Shown: positions 23,901 through 34,861 of the stretch, piece after piece
Layout of the letters: the number at the start of each line of letters is the position of its first letter
Numbering within the stretch: the first letter of the stretch is position 1
Assembly (NCBI GenBank): GCA_000727475.1
Contig: KL647292.1
Span: forward strand, 137,413 to 201,412
DNA: 64,000 bases
Origin: Sarcocystis neurona
Taxonomy: Eukaryota > Apicomplexa > Conoidasida > Eucoccidiorida > Sarcocystidae
Direction of reading: 5' to 3'
Program-made: the position numbers and the translations under genes
The notes under the pieces: generated by a model
Seen by the model: the letters and a program-made list of their open reading frames with translations, nothing else
Database searches by the model: none
What the model was told of the DNA's origin: nothing

Positions 23901-25346
23901 TTTCTCCTAGGAAAAATCTCCCCGTTTTTGGCGTCTCCGTGCGGAGGCGGTTCATCACTGCTCTCATTCGGTGAAGAAATTTTATCCTTCCCCTCTTGAG
24001 TTTCTGTGGAGCAGAAAGTCTCTGCATGGATTTTCTGGTGACAGGGCACTGCAACTCGCTTTTCATCAAGCAGACGTATATTCTGACTTGTTGACTCGCG
24101 TCTGCTTTCTGCGTCCTCTCTCCGTGTTGCTGCTTCGTTCCTGCTTCTACTTGCGCAAGGAGGCGATCTCTTCCGTCTGTTTCCAGAAGCGTCTCAACTT
24201 CTTCTTACTCTTCCAGAACGTTTGTCTTGACGGCGGTGCATGTGCAAAGAGTGGGAAGAGCCACAGGGCTACACCTTGTCGTTTTCTGTGTTCTTCAGCA
24301 AGGAAACACGCATTTAGTGAGAAGCACAGAAATCCCTTCTTTTCGAGTCCCCCTGCCAACACTGCCGCGCACATGCCTTAATACATAAAATGGAACTACC
24401 TGCACTGTTTCCCCTTCTGCGTTCCATCTCTTTTCCTCCTCTACTTTCTCTCCGATTTTCCCTTCTTTCCCTTCGTATTTCTTCTTCAAATACTGCAGCG
24501 TTTATCAAGACCCTCGCAAAACCCTGAAGAGCTGCTTTTCGTCCCTGCTTTGCATCTTCTTGCTGCACGTCCCCCTACGCTTCCAAACACATTTGCGGTG
24601 TTCGCTTCTTCTTCGCCTCGATCCTTTTTGCACGGGTTCAGTACGCTTACGCCGTCAAACAAGCTCTTACACCTCCTCCAAGAAAACTTTCTCTTGATGT
24701 CTCTCTTAGCTTTAGAGCGTCACTTTTTTTCCGTCTTTCTTTGTTGTTTTGCTCATTTGTCACGTATAAGTGTCCACTCACCTCTGTGCCTTGGCTCTTC
24801 CTCTATATTTCCTCTTCTGTCGTCCCCCTGCACTGCAGTGCCCGCGGTTTGTACTTCCCACAAGCAAGGAAGTCGTATGTGTGTCTGGTCTACCACCCCA
24901 CATTTTCACCCGCAATACGTTGTCGGTTTTTTCTCTGTCTACCGCCCCGCGTTCAATCCCCCCGAGTACACACGCCTGCTGCACCGCGCGTGTGCGTCCT
25001 TCTCCCTCACCGCAAAGCGCACTCTTGCACACACATGGATGCCTGCGGTACGTGCAACCGTTAGTAGTGCTTTTTGCTGCCGTGACAGATGGGTCTTTGT
25101 CTAAGTAGGTCTGCGGCGCCGTTAAAGGTTTTTTCTCCCCCGTTCTCCTAATTTCGTTTGTCCGAGGCGCCACATCTCGTCTAAACGTGCCTGCAGGCAG
25201 CTCTGAGAAGAACACCATTCGTTCGTTCTCAGCTGTTTCTTCTTTCTTCGAATAACGATGTCCTTCATCTATGGCGCAGGCAAGGCCTACCAAACATAAG
25301 TCGTCTTTATCTGTCATTGTTTCCTGCACGCGTTTTTTTTCTGCAG
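20927..25346 (+). other. Predicted gene B intron 1, repeat-bearing and pyrimidine-rich
   Basis: Starts GTAACG and ends in a textbook CGCGTTTTTTTTCTGCAG. It holds TA runs (21660-21720, 22555-22575), a CATA tetranucleotide array (22690-22870) and, from about 23.2 kb, strongly pyrimidine-rich plus-strand DNA. That skew opens plus frames (23483-23893, 23971-24381, 24550-25104) and a minus frame (24778-25590) rich in Lys/Glu/Arg. I treat these as products of skew, but an extra exon in phase is possible. Confidence 0.4.
22555..22870. repeat. TA run and CATA tetranucleotide array
   Basis: (TA)n at about 22560-22575, then imperfect CATA/CATC/TACG tetranucleotides from about 22690 to 22870. Minus frames full of Met-Tyr-Val-Cys repeats here come from the array and are not genes. 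Confidence 0.8.
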
Positions 25347-25605
25347 AAAGAAAATACGGCGCGCTGTTGAGTACGGATCTATCACAGCTGGAGCAGTGGG
25401 GTTTGTGGTAGCAGCAACTCTGCTTTTGCGATGCGGAAGTAAACCCGCAGAGCCTCAGCACCTGCCTGATCCGACGAAAAGCCTTCCTATACCAGAGGAT
25501 GAAGAGAAAGTGTCGAAAGCGGGCGAACTGACAAAGACTACAAGAGAGTTCCTCTCGGGCGCAGCAGACGCAGCAGACGCTGCACTCCATCGGATTGAAA
25601 TGTGG
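25347..25605 (+). CDS. Gene B exon 2: basic stretch, transmembrane helix, charged helix
   Basis: Preceded by a long pyrimidine tract and CTGCAG, and followed by GTAAGA at 25606. It needs two bases from exon 1, and joining supplies an Arg, so the boundary reads RTRRRKKIRR. It then has a clear hydrophobic segment (ITAGAVGFVVAATLLL), a Pro-rich acidic region (PEDEEKV) and an Ala-rich amphipathic part (REFLSGAADAADAALHRIEM). It encodes 86 whole codons and ends in phase 0. A basic stretch before a membrane segment after a signal peptide recalls dense-granule-type secreted proteins of coccidia, but only in general layout. No family recognised. Confidence 0.55.
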
Positions 25606-26014
25606 GTAAGATCAAGGAAGCGAAAAACCGAGCGAGCGAAGGCCACGCATGTTGTGGCGCACACCTATGCAGCAAGCTGCTTATTTGCCAACTTCGTAAA
25701 ACTCACAAAAACGTTTGTAGGCCTAGTTTTACACGCATGCAACGAACGAGGCTCTGGCCGCGTAGAAAGCGGCACACGGCTCCACACGTCGGGACCGGTC
25801 CACATAGTAACACCAATGATGCCGTTTTTGCAAGCGTGCAAGTGCTTCTACACCAGCACTGATTTACTCTCCATGTAGGTGTGTACGCTGGAAGATAGGG
25901 GAACACACCTAAGACGTCGGTATTCCCGGCTACCATGCCTCTATGTGCGGTGCTTAGGAATGCATGAGAACTCATCTCTCGAGAGGTGGGGAAGACGAGG
26001 GTCCTGGTCTCTAG

Positions 26015-26209
26015 CTGAGAAACAAGAAACAGGCAGAGCAGGGGAATTTCTACCTTCTTGTACTACAAGTGGGTCGTCTCTTTCCAGTGCTGAAGACGCA
26101 TACTTATCAGGCAGGGACGTTGCCTACGGAATACGCCGACCAACCCACACAGAGGCGTGAAGAAGTGGACGCATCCAGAAGCTGTGTCTATGCGGTTAAT
26201 ATAGAATAG
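26015..26209 (+). CDS. Gene B exon 3: C-terminus
   Basis: Begins after TGGTCTCTAG. In this frame the TAG just before is excluded by splicing, which fits an exon start in phase 0, matching exon 2. It encodes 64 residues (LRNKKQAEQGNFYLLVLQVG onward, with PTEYADQPTQRREEV) and ends in TAG at 26207-26209. A competing plus frame (25879-26160) is also open. The full three-exon protein is about 253 residues with intron 2 of about 400 bp. The acceptor has only a modest pyrimidine tract. Confidence 0.4.
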   Translation: MRNKKQAEQGNFYLLVLQVGRLFPVLKTHTYQAGTLPTEYADQPTQRREEVDASRSCVYAVNIE

Positions 26210-26650
26210 GTGCACCTGACGTCTACGTACGACATTGGACATGCACTGGATCGGTGCAACCATTGGGACTGTTACACCTCTGAGGTGTATGTACACTTCA
26301 GGTGTACGACGGCACACACCGGATGTCTGTATCTCTGCAGTGGGTGCAGATAAGGAAGGTGGACAGGTGTACATACACTTGAGGTGGACGTACGTTTGAG
26401 GTGCGCACACACTTTATATGCACGGCGAAGACGGCTGAGGTACACTAGTAGTGCCGGAGGTGTATACGTACTTTAAGGGTACGCACACTGAGGATGCGCA
26501 CTTGCTGCAGTGTACGTACTTTGAGCACACAGACACACCTGGTAGAAACGTGTTTTATATGCGTGGTGTTGTTGAACACAACTTAAGAGCGCGTGTTTCG
26601 CCTGTAGTGGAACGGTTGAGGTGCACTAGAGGCGACGCGTTCATGCAATT
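26210..26650 (+). repeat. Degenerate minisatellite of GAGGTGYACGTAC-like units
   Basis: Variants of a motif near GAGGTGTACGTACACTT recur irregularly, for example at about 26282, 26380, 26397, 26436, 26456 and 26610, just after the gene B stop codon. Units are about 16-20 bp and divergent. No protein role is evident. Confidence 0.55.
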
Positions 26651-28573
26651 GAGGCTTGTAACTACGATTTTGCCTTCTCTCACGTTGACACGCGAGCATA
26701 CGCAAGACTTTTTCGTATTGAGCTGCAACTACATTGGAGGGCAACAACGCGGGGAGTAGAGGCCTGGGTGCGTGCCAGCTATGCCCCGGCTGAGATGCGC
26801 ATATATTTTTTTGGTATACAAGCACGAGGACGGGCGTGAACACGGCTGGTGTCGCTACACTCGACGCGTCTGAGATGTATGCCGGATGCCTTTGCAAAAA
26901 AAAGGGTACAGTGGCATAACTTCTGAGTGAGCAAGTCGACAGGTCCTACTACTGTTCTGTGTAGGCCTACCGCGCAACATGACCACGTCATTCGTCTCCT
27001 TTCTGCACGCGCACTTGTTTGTGTCGGAAAGTGTAGACGCACACACCACTGCCGCTGGCGCATAAGCCTTTCCACCTGTACGTACATCTCTGTGTCTTCG
27101 TGTACCTGTCTCTCTCTCTGCATCTGCTCTCTACCTATACTTTTCCAGATTGCAAGCAGATAGGTGACTGTGAGGCTTCACCGTGTTCACATAGGAGACG
27201 TTCAGTAATCTGTGGAGAATGCAAGACATTTGTCTGTCGCGGTGGATATGTAGCAGCGTCTCAGTACGCCACCGAGTAGGTCGTCTGGCCCAGCGCATAC
27301 ACACCGAAGAGTCTACACAAGCACGGTCCTCCTTACATCGAAAAACTCCCTACCCGTGAGTATTTATCGAATGCCAGCATGTGTGTACACAGGTGTCGAC
27401 TTTTTGCTGCATGCAGAGAAACGCTCTGTTGCAGCTTGGAAAACTGGGGCGTGGCTCTTCAGATGCGACTATTAGAGGACGCCCACTCGCGCAGATGCGA
27501 CAGACAGCTATGTTTCTTTCTGCATACACACGGACTTATGTATATATGTATATATGCATAGGTAGTGCATCAGTGAACTATATATATATATATGTATATA
27601 TATATATGTACATTCGTATGGAGGTAGGGCATCAGTAAACCTCCTGCTAAGGGAAGTGCATACGCGTGATACGGTCATACTAGGAGATGCACATATATAT
27701 TATTTAACGTACACACACAGCGACACACAAACACAATTATACGTAATTCTGTGTATATATGTACATGTCTCTTGGTCTACACACATACGGCGTAGACGTG
27801 GAAAAAGGTGTATGATGCAATTCTGACAATTCGGAACAAATATACACATACACAGAATACAGGACGGTAAATGTACACTCATATATATATATACACACAC
27901 ATAAATTCATATATATATATATCAATGTATATGTGTATATATATGTATATGTATATATATATGTATATGTATATGTATATATATTTATATACATACATAT
28001 ATGTATGTGTTTGTACTGTAGTGATGTAGAAGACGAAAGAGCACGTCGTTGCTAAAAAGTATTGCACTGCCGTGTTTATCTTAACACTGTGCGTGTATTG
28101 TTTGCACGAGGGGGCGCCTTGATAGCCCGGTCGTTACCGGTATACAGTTGTCCAGAACTCTATACGCGTGGAGAGCGAATATAGCGGTATCGACCTCATG
28201 GACAACGCGATGTTCCCCGTTGTCCTTCGCATACGTGTATTAAATATATATATATATATACCTGTATGTATAGCTTATATAAAATCCTACATGGTATATG
28301 TATATACAAGGTATATAAAAAATGTATGTGTGGTATCATATACATATAATATACTTCAAATATTATGTTTGTATATATATATATGTATATATATATATAT
28401 GTATGTATATCAGTGCGTGTAACAAGGGAGAGGGTCACAGGCCTGTGCTGATGGTGACGCAGCTGCCATCTTCGTGCGCGGACGCGTGACAAGAAGAGAG
28501 TAAGGTTTCTCCGTGCCGCAACGGGACGACACCCACCTGTTGAGGCTTTTATGCAAAACGTCGGGCCAAACAC
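26651..28573. other. Spacer with dense TA-rich DNA
   Basis: TA/TATG runs cluster at 27537-27610, 27880-28010 and 28243-28402. Short frames at 26927-27163 and 27379-27638 show no domain. No supported gene. Confidence 0.5.
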
Positions 28574-29080
28574 ATGCGAACGGACAAATGCTCATTATAC
28601 GCAAATGTAGCTGTGCGTACTACGGCGTATCTAAACACGTATGCACCTGAGGCAGCGTGGCGTTTTCACTCGCTTCAGAAGTCGCAGAGAGTAAGTTTCG
28701 CACATGCTGTTTCTCTCCGGCGTACCCAGAGCTTGGACGAGCGCGACCCCCGCTGCTGCGCCTGCTATTTTCCACAGCTTCTGCAGAGGCAGTGTCTTCC
28801 AGTACCACACGACTGCCGTCTTCTGATGCCGCTGTTGGTACCCTCTGCCGTGCTGCTGCTGCTGCTGCAACTGCAGTGCTCTGTTGCAGCGATTACTGTT
28901 GCTGCGGTGCCGGGTCCGTGGACTGAATATCTGTTACAGTGCTGCTGTAGTGATAATTGCTGCTGCTGTACGAATGTTGGTGCTGCTCTGTTTTTGCTGG
29001 CGGGGCCGCGCTCATCCTGCTGCAGAGGTGCTGGTGCTACTGTTGCTACGCGTTCGACGCTGCGCACCCCTACCTATTAA
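28574..29080 (+). CDS. ATG-started frame with hydrophobic, Cys-rich second half
   Basis: A 168-codon frame starts with ATG (MRTDKCSLYANVAVRTTAYL) and ends in TAA. The first 80 residues look ordinary and charged. From about 28740 the DNA is CTG-phased and the frame turns into a hydrophobic stretch (LLMPLLVPSAVLLLLLQLQ) followed by Cys-rich sequence. The first part lies outside the triplet tract, which supports it a little. An overlapping minus frame (28765-29067) is also open. No family recognised. Confidence 0.28.
   Translation: MRTDKCSLYANVAVRTTAYLNTYAPEAAWRFHSLQKSQRVSFAHAVSLRRTQSLDERDPRCCACYFPQLLQRQCLPVPHDCRLLMPLLVPSAVLLLLLQLQCSVAAITVAAVPGPWTEYLLQCCCSDNCCCCTNVGAALFLLAGPRSSCCRGAGATVATRSTLRTPTY
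28745..29065 (+). repeat. CTG-phased triplet tract
   Basis: Imperfect CTG/TGC/GCT triplets with short perfect runs (for example about 28850-28865). Confidence 0.7.
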
Positions 29081-30236
29081 CACTAAAGTGTATACGTACA
29101 CGAATGAATGCAATATGTATCCAAAGAAAAGCGTGCGCAGCAGGCGTGTTCGTATGCGCATTGTGTGATACGTCTCTTTGCATGTGTTGTCCTGCCTATG
29201 TTTGTCAAAACACACGTATCTGTGTGTACCTGTATATCTCTGTCAGTATCTGTCTGTTTATCTCTGCACACATATATGAAGACGCGCCACCCATGCACAC
29301 GCAGCGTCTACGGAGGTCCATTTTTGAAATTGTTCTGGAGAGTCCGTTTTGTCGCTAGGAGAACACTGAGTGCGTAAAGGTCGCAAATCCTGTCGAAGTT
29401 GGTAAGCTACTGCAGTGAGAAGGGACAAACAAGCGACAGACAGCAAGACTAGAAGAGAAAAATGAGAGAACAAGAAAAATCGAAGGCGACGGTACGAACA
29501 CAGGTGATGGCGTCGGAGGCCCTTCACTTCCTAAGTCGTGTTTGTCGTAGGACTCTTACGAGTCCGCATATATACATATCTAGGTAGCTAGAGACAAACA
29601 CACTACACACGTAAACACGTGCGTGCTTCCGTGCACATACGTATGCAGACATCGCACACAGGTACAAACATACATACATGCACACACACATACGTCACAT
29701 CTATAACTATACACATATGTATACACATATAAATAGTGAGAGAGAGACACGTCCGCGTACACGTGTACATATGTGTAAGCATACAAATCAGTGCATACAT
29801 ATGCATATATGTGTACATATTTGTGGAGGCAGATCTACGTGTATACCTGCTCGGCAACATACCCCCGTATCTCTGTATAGGTGTTTGTGACAAGGTATAT
29901 ATTTATACACATGTCTCCTGCCGAAACCACATGCAGAGTAACTCATGTGTAATAGGTGAGCGCATACATGTGTGTCTGTGTTGGAATCGCCCTGGGCAGT
30001 CTATGTAAAGAAACGACTGAACTGGGATGTAGAAAGCGAAGCAATGCACTGCAGATTCGCAACTGTGCACTGCTCGTAGCAGTAGTGTTGGGACATTCCT
30101 GCATCAAAACAACGAATCGCTAGGCCGCTGCTTCTTCTTTTTCATCATCGTTGCCTTCACACACTCCTACTGCACTCAAAAACATTTTGCAGGGCATCAC
30201 ATGCACTCCACAAGCCTTCTGAGCCCCTCCTGCTAA
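29081..30236. other. Spacer, ACGT and TA rich
   Basis: TG/TA-rich sequence with GAGAGA patches. Frames at 29603-29893 (minus) and 29678-30008 (plus) are repeat-derived. Nothing firm is seen. Confidence 0.4.
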
Positions 30237-30515
30237 TTTGGGGTCCTAGTCGTTTTCGAAAAATCTACTCCAAACCCCACCTCCGCATCGTTGTATTACT
30301 CGAAACGCCGTTGCCGTACCTCACTCCTGTTGCGTATGCGTGACACAGACCTCCTCTTCCTCTCGTCCAAAAACCTGCAGTTCGCCTTTTTTTGCCGCAC
30401 GGAGTTCAAGCACACTGTCGTCTCTATAGATTTCGTTGAACTGACCTACGTTACCTACATATATATCGTTACACGTACCTTCCTTACCTCTCTATACGTC
30501 GTTAAACACCCCTAG
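30237..30515 (+). CDS. Uncharacterised open frame, possible exon
   Basis: Open from the TAA at 30234 to TAG at 30513-30515, in sequence free of triplet repeats. The protein reads LVVFEKSTPNPTSASLYYSK, then a basic/Leu stretch and LSSKNLQFAFFCRTEFKHTV, a plausible globular composition. A GTTACC near 30450 is a possible weak donor after IDFVELTY. No known domain. Confidence 0.28.
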   Translation, partial: FGVLVVFEKSTPNPTSASLYYSKRRCRTSLLLRMRDTDLLFLSSKNLQFAFFCRTEFKHTVVSIDFVELTYVTYIYIVTRTFLTSLYVVKHP

Positions 30516-30895
30516 CTTGACTCTTCATTATATTCACCTACCTGCACCCTGGTGTTGCATCACCTCAGTGTGCAACCAACGGTGTTCTTTATTCTTCTCC
30601 GATAAAGAGGAAAACTGCGCGGTGCTGCTGGAAGCAAGCCAGTGAACCTGCAGAAGCGGTTCGAGCGGCTCCAACACAGCAACCACTTCGAAACTTCAAA
30701 AAGCAGAAACCCCCCACTCACGTTTCTTTGTGGGCCGTAGAACAAACCACTTCTTGTCGCAGCAACCCTTGCCACGGGGAGCTCTCAATTCGCTTGTGAC
30801 GGCTCCCACTATATGCGGCAGAAACCAAGTGCATCCATCCGTGTGCACTGCAGGAGGAGGAGAAGCAAGGCACACGCTTTACAGACTTTCTGCGG

Positions 30896-31252
30896 CTACG
30901 GGCTGTGCACTCCAGTACGCCTCTCGATGGAAAAAGTAACGTCCTTAGGAGAGATCTGCCTTCGAGTAGCGGCACCCACGTACGCGTATATATGTGTGAG
31001 GTAGAAGTCTTGGAATGTATCTATTTCTAGTGAATATTGGACCGTAGCCGCTACGCAACTGCACTTCCACGGTGCATCAATTTCAACACTTTCTTTAGGA
31101 CCTACAGAAGACATGCGGCACGGTAGATACGCAGTGAGTAGAGAAATCTGTGACAAAATACTGGCATGTACGTGTCGTTCTTTATATGCGTGGACCATGT
31201 GTTCTACTGTAGAAAACCAATTTGGTCTCCGATCCACAGTTGGAGCGTTCAC
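30896..31252 (-). CDS. Uncharacterised minus-strand frame, weak
   Basis: A 118-codon minus frame whose first part reads TVDRRPNWFSTVEHMVHAY and continues with mixed charged and hydrophobic residues. It starts with a non-ATG codon. It overlaps the plus candidate exon at 31213-31278, so at most one is likely real. Confidence 0.18.
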   Translation of the reverse strand: MNAPTVDRRPNWFSTVEHMVHAYKERHVHASILSQISLLTAYLPCRMSSVGPKESVEIDAPWKCSCVAATVQYSLEIDTFQDFYLTHIYAYVGAATRRQISPKDVTFSIERRTGVHSP

Positions 31253-31278
31253 GTACTTGTTCTACCCTTCAGGCGCAA
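31213..31278 (+). CDS. Candidate 22-codon exon
   Basis: Acceptor TTCTACTGTAG and donor GTAAGC. The exon is phase 0 to phase 0 and reads KTNLVSDPQLERSRTCSTLQ. A second frame across the same exon is also open. No domain and no partner exon. Confidence 0.22.
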
Positions 31279-31530
31279 GTAAGCAGAAGGATTTTCTTCC
31301 TTCGCCGTTCCACTGTTGCGTCACAGCAGCACCGGTATGTGCACTTCCCATGCTTACACAAATGCGTACCCTGCAAAGCAACCATATATGTGTCGTACAA
31401 ATACACGTATATACGTGTGTATACGGAGAAGCCATGCGGATCTGTCACTTCCAGAGATAAACCCATATAGTGTGTGCGTGTGCAGACTGTCTAAATGTAT
31501 GCCGCAAGTCTGTTGATGTGATGCTTTTAC

Positions 31531-31556
31531 ATATATATATATATATATATATATAT
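31531..31556. repeat. (AT)n microsatellite
   Basis: Perfect AT dinucleotide run. Confidence 0.9.
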
Positions 31557-31738
31557 GGACAGACATATATATGTAGAAGCGTATACAGATATGATATGCG
31601 TACATGTGAGAACATGCTGGTGTATACACGTATGTACATACGACGGTCCTGCATGTACGGCAGTCGCCTCTATGTTGGATAGCCCATATGTATTCACAAG
31701 GTATCTATGAAAGTAGACGCGCATATACATGTTGAGAG

Positions 31739-31857
31739 GAGTGCGTCCGGAAGCGGCCAGGGAACTGCCCTGCTGCATTGCGTGCAACCGCAGTTGCCGC
31801 GCGCATGCAGTTTGTGCTCTGATGTGTCCTTCCGACATCCCCCAGAACCCCAAAACA
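31739..31857 (+). CDS. Candidate Cys-rich exon
   Basis: Ends at a consensus GTAAGT donor and follows an AG at 31737-31738. The frame from phase 1 contains eight Cys in a short span (around ELPCCIACNRSCRAHAVCAL), which could be a small metal-binding or disulfide-bonded module. The opposite strand is also open (31705-32151). No family can be assigned. Confidence 0.22.
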
Positions 31858-32159
31858 GTAAGTCGCGTCCTTTTGCTGAACGCATTCAGCCGCTGCCCCG
31901 GAGGCTTCACGCACGTTCCCCGCAACTTCTTTTTCAAAATTTTCTGCGGACGAGGCCTGCTTTTTCCTAACGTACACACAGGGAGATGAATGTGAAAATA
32001 CGTACCTCTCCACGAGTGAACTAATGCACGTAACCTTCGGCGTGTTATGTTGGATAATCTGTTCTGCATATATATATATATATATATGCATGTGTATATA
32101 TCCAGATAGATGTACTTTAAAATACATATTTACACACACACACACGCACACACAAGTAT

Positions 32160-32219
32160 GTCTGTTTGGCTTTCGAGGAGAATCCGAAACTTTCTGTAGA
32201 CAGCAAACTCAGCAAGATA
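32160..32219 (+). CDS. Possible short exon, weak
   Basis: Before an AG|GTAAAC donor near 32219 a frame reads YVCLAFEENPKLSVDSKLSK. The acceptor is poor, following an ACAC run. Confidence 0.12.
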
Positions 32220-32414
32220 GGTAAACTACACGCACGTGTGTATGTTTGTGTTTTTACCTGCGTGTATCTGTACAGAGGTATTGCTTTGTTCATCTATATT
32301 TCTCTTCATCGTATATACATTAGTCGTCGACATTCTGAATCTTGGCTCTGTAAACTTAATCTACGCAAAAGTTTCAGTATCTCCGTGTCCTTCTCTGCAG
32401 ACTCTGTGCAGCCT

Positions 32415-32560
32415 CAGACGTAGTAGCCAGTTCAGCAGCAGCTTTTCTCTGCTGCAGTGGCTTGTGCTTGCTGCTGCTGCCGCTGTTTCTTTTGCTGTAC
32501 GCTTCCCGACAGAGTACAGGTTTCTGCTCGCGTTGACAAGACACAGCAGCTGGTGCCTGC
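32415..32560 (+). repeat. Short CTG-phased tract
   Basis: Imperfect CTG/GCT/CAG triplets. Confidence 0.55.
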
Positions 32561-33990
32561 GTAGGAGAGCGAAAAGAAGTAAAAGTCCTGACTCGGACAC
32601 AAATACAAAAACATACATGCGCATATCCTTGGAGATTCGGTTTGTCTGTCTGTCTCTATACATGCGTACAATTCGGCAGTATAGATATATACCTCTGTAT
32701 ATGTAAGTCTACAAGGACTCGTCATTAGCGACCTGAGACCTGCAGGAAAGGGGACTGATCACAGACACAACCTTCACGTATATACACATATATCTGTGTA
32801 TATATTGTTGTGGTTCTAGCAGTGTTTAGATATATATGTATATGCACAGATACGGTTACCGGTATAAACGTATGCCCAGAGGAGACGGACACGTGTTTAC
32901 ACGTGTTTAAATAGCTAAGTACCATGTTGCAGTACACTGGGACACCTAGAATAATATCTACATACGTACGTGCACGCTCGGGTGTACGTCGATTTTGGTG
33001 GATACCTTTGCATGTCCTGCTAGTTACAGCGGCCTGGAGGCAGACGTAAATGACTGCTACACCTACACAACGCAGTTCTACAAATGTATACCTAATGCTA
33101 CAGAATCTCCTAAGATACTACATAAAGGAATAGAGAAGCGGTGTACGTAAATGGGTCGGGAGGACGCCACTTTGAAGTTCTTCCCCGTGCACGCAAGACA
33201 TCCAAGGAACTTCCATTGCGGCCGTACATATATATGTCTTTATCCGTCTTACTACATATCTATCTATCTATATCTGTCTACGTCTATCTATCGGTCGATC
33301 TACATATCTGCCTAGCTATCCATATCCACCTACATAGATCTATCTATCTATCTATCAATCTATCTATCTATATCTGGCTATCTATCTATTTCTGTCTATT
33401 TATCTTTATCTATCTACATCTATCTATCTATCCATCCTGTATCTACCCATCTATTTGCATATCTATCTATCTATATCTATCCATCTGCCTATGTATCTAC
33501 ATGTCTACATGTCTACATCTATCTATGTATATGTATATATATATAGATGTAAAACGATTGTGAAGCTGCAGTAGTGTCTATGTCAGGTAGACACCTGCCC
33601 TTGTGCTACGCGTCGTAGCTGCAGACATTCATGCGCATGCAAGGGAAATATGCAAGTGGATAGATAGCATATATATATACATCTGTATCTATATGTCTAT
33701 ACATATATATATATATGTAGCGGCTTCATTGTCGTGTAGTCCGATAGAGGCAGACCTTTACGCGTACACTTACACACGCGTATGCACATCCATGTATCGT
33801 TACGTGTACATATATGTATATATATGTGGGCATGCGCAAAATTGTATGAGTGACTGCGTATGCGACAGTAAATATGCAGAGGACGACATATCTAGCTGGA
33901 CAGATCTCTGCACAGGTACACAAATATGCGTGGGTATACGGATACGAAGGGTTCCGAGTAAACGCTCGATTCGTCTGGGATACGGCAGTA
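32561..33990. other. Spacer with TCTA array
   Basis: TA-rich and ACGT-rich sequence around a tetranucleotide array (separate entry). A frame at 33603-33995 depends on TA runs. No supported gene. Confidence 0.45.
33255..33545. repeat. TCTA/TCCA tetranucleotide array
   Basis: About 290 bp of imperfect TCTA, TCCA and TCTG units. It forces a Tyr/Leu/Ser/Ile plus frame (33141-33563) that is not a credible gene. Confidence 0.9.
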
Positions 33991-33994
33991 CGTA

Positions 33995-34375
33995 AGGCTT
34001 TATAAAGGCACGCGTAGAGAGAATACCAGCAGTAGCAGCAGCACCACTCAATACCAGCAGCAGGCGAGCAACGGCACGCACCAGCAAGAATCGAGCAGAA
34101 GCAGCAGGAGAAGAAATGACACCAGCAACTGCAGGAAAAGGTGCTTCCGCAACACTGAGGGAGGTCGAGCAGCAGCAGCAGATCGAACAGTGGCAGCTGT
34201 AGCACGAAGAATACTGAAAGTCTCAGTACCTCAGAAGCAAAAGGCAGACTACATCCCAGCAGAGCATGCAGCAGCAGCGGCAGCAAAGCACTGGGGGCTG
34301 AGCTACTGCAGCAGCAGCTGCATCAAACAGGGAAGGCAGAGTAGCAGCCAATGAAGATACCGCGTCCACTTGAGG
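33995..34375 (+). repeat. CAG-phased tract with Ala-frame protein-like text
   Basis: CAG/GCA triplets with a Gln/Ser frame and an Ala frame that switches register midway. The Ala frame reads ASATLREVEQQQQIEQ in one register and RTVAAVARRILKVSVPQKQK in the other. This is either a broken coding remnant or a product of phased repeat. Confidence 0.6.
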
Positions 34376-34861
34376 AGGAGGACCAGTAGCACGTCTCGTG
34401 GTTGCATCAGGAACTTTTTATGTAGAATAGTTTATGTGTGTGCTGCCACGAAAGAGACAAGGCACGGCTTCCTCTCTGAGAGACCTAGGTGGCCTTTGTG
34501 TTGACAACTGAGAGGCTTTCCTCGTTGTCCGGTTAGAGAAGAGGGCACTTTGAACCGCAGCAGCACACGTCAGCAGCAGATCCAGGAAAATCAAGTTGGC
34601 CTGTCTGCACTTATTGAAGCAGCCCCACCGGCAGAAACAGGCACACACGTCGGGATGCCACCAAGTGGCAGAGTAGCTGCGTCAGACAGCCGCAGCAGGC
34701 CCGGCAGCTCTCGTTAATGCGGGTGCAAAGCAGTGGTGCCAGGTATCAATAAATTCTACGCTTAAAGCTTGTACGTCCTGACGCAACCCGCGCTAAGCTC
34801 AGGGAGACATGGATTCCTGCTGGTTTACATGCTGCAGCAGCGTCCAGCTGGCCGTAGAGCG
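34376..34861. other. Spacer with minor CAG pieces
   Basis: A minus frame (34418-34648) and a short CAG patch (34556-34580). No gene called. Confidence 0.3.

Noticed and set aside
24515..24526. Telomere-like AAACCCT
   Set aside because: Only isolated single copies (also near 6530 and 20232). No array.
24778..25590. 270-codon minus frame, Lys/Arg/Glu-rich
   Set aside because: It overlaps gene B exon 2 and its left part mirrors the pyrimidine-rich intron. The plus-strand exon has better splice sites and phase.
30885..30915. FCGYGLCTP text resembling a K+ channel filter
   Set aside because: No pore helix before it or S6 after it. GYGS near 33961 was rejected for the same reason.
33141..33563. 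140-codon plus frame of Tyr/Leu/Ser/Ile
   Set aside because: Translation of the TCTA array.
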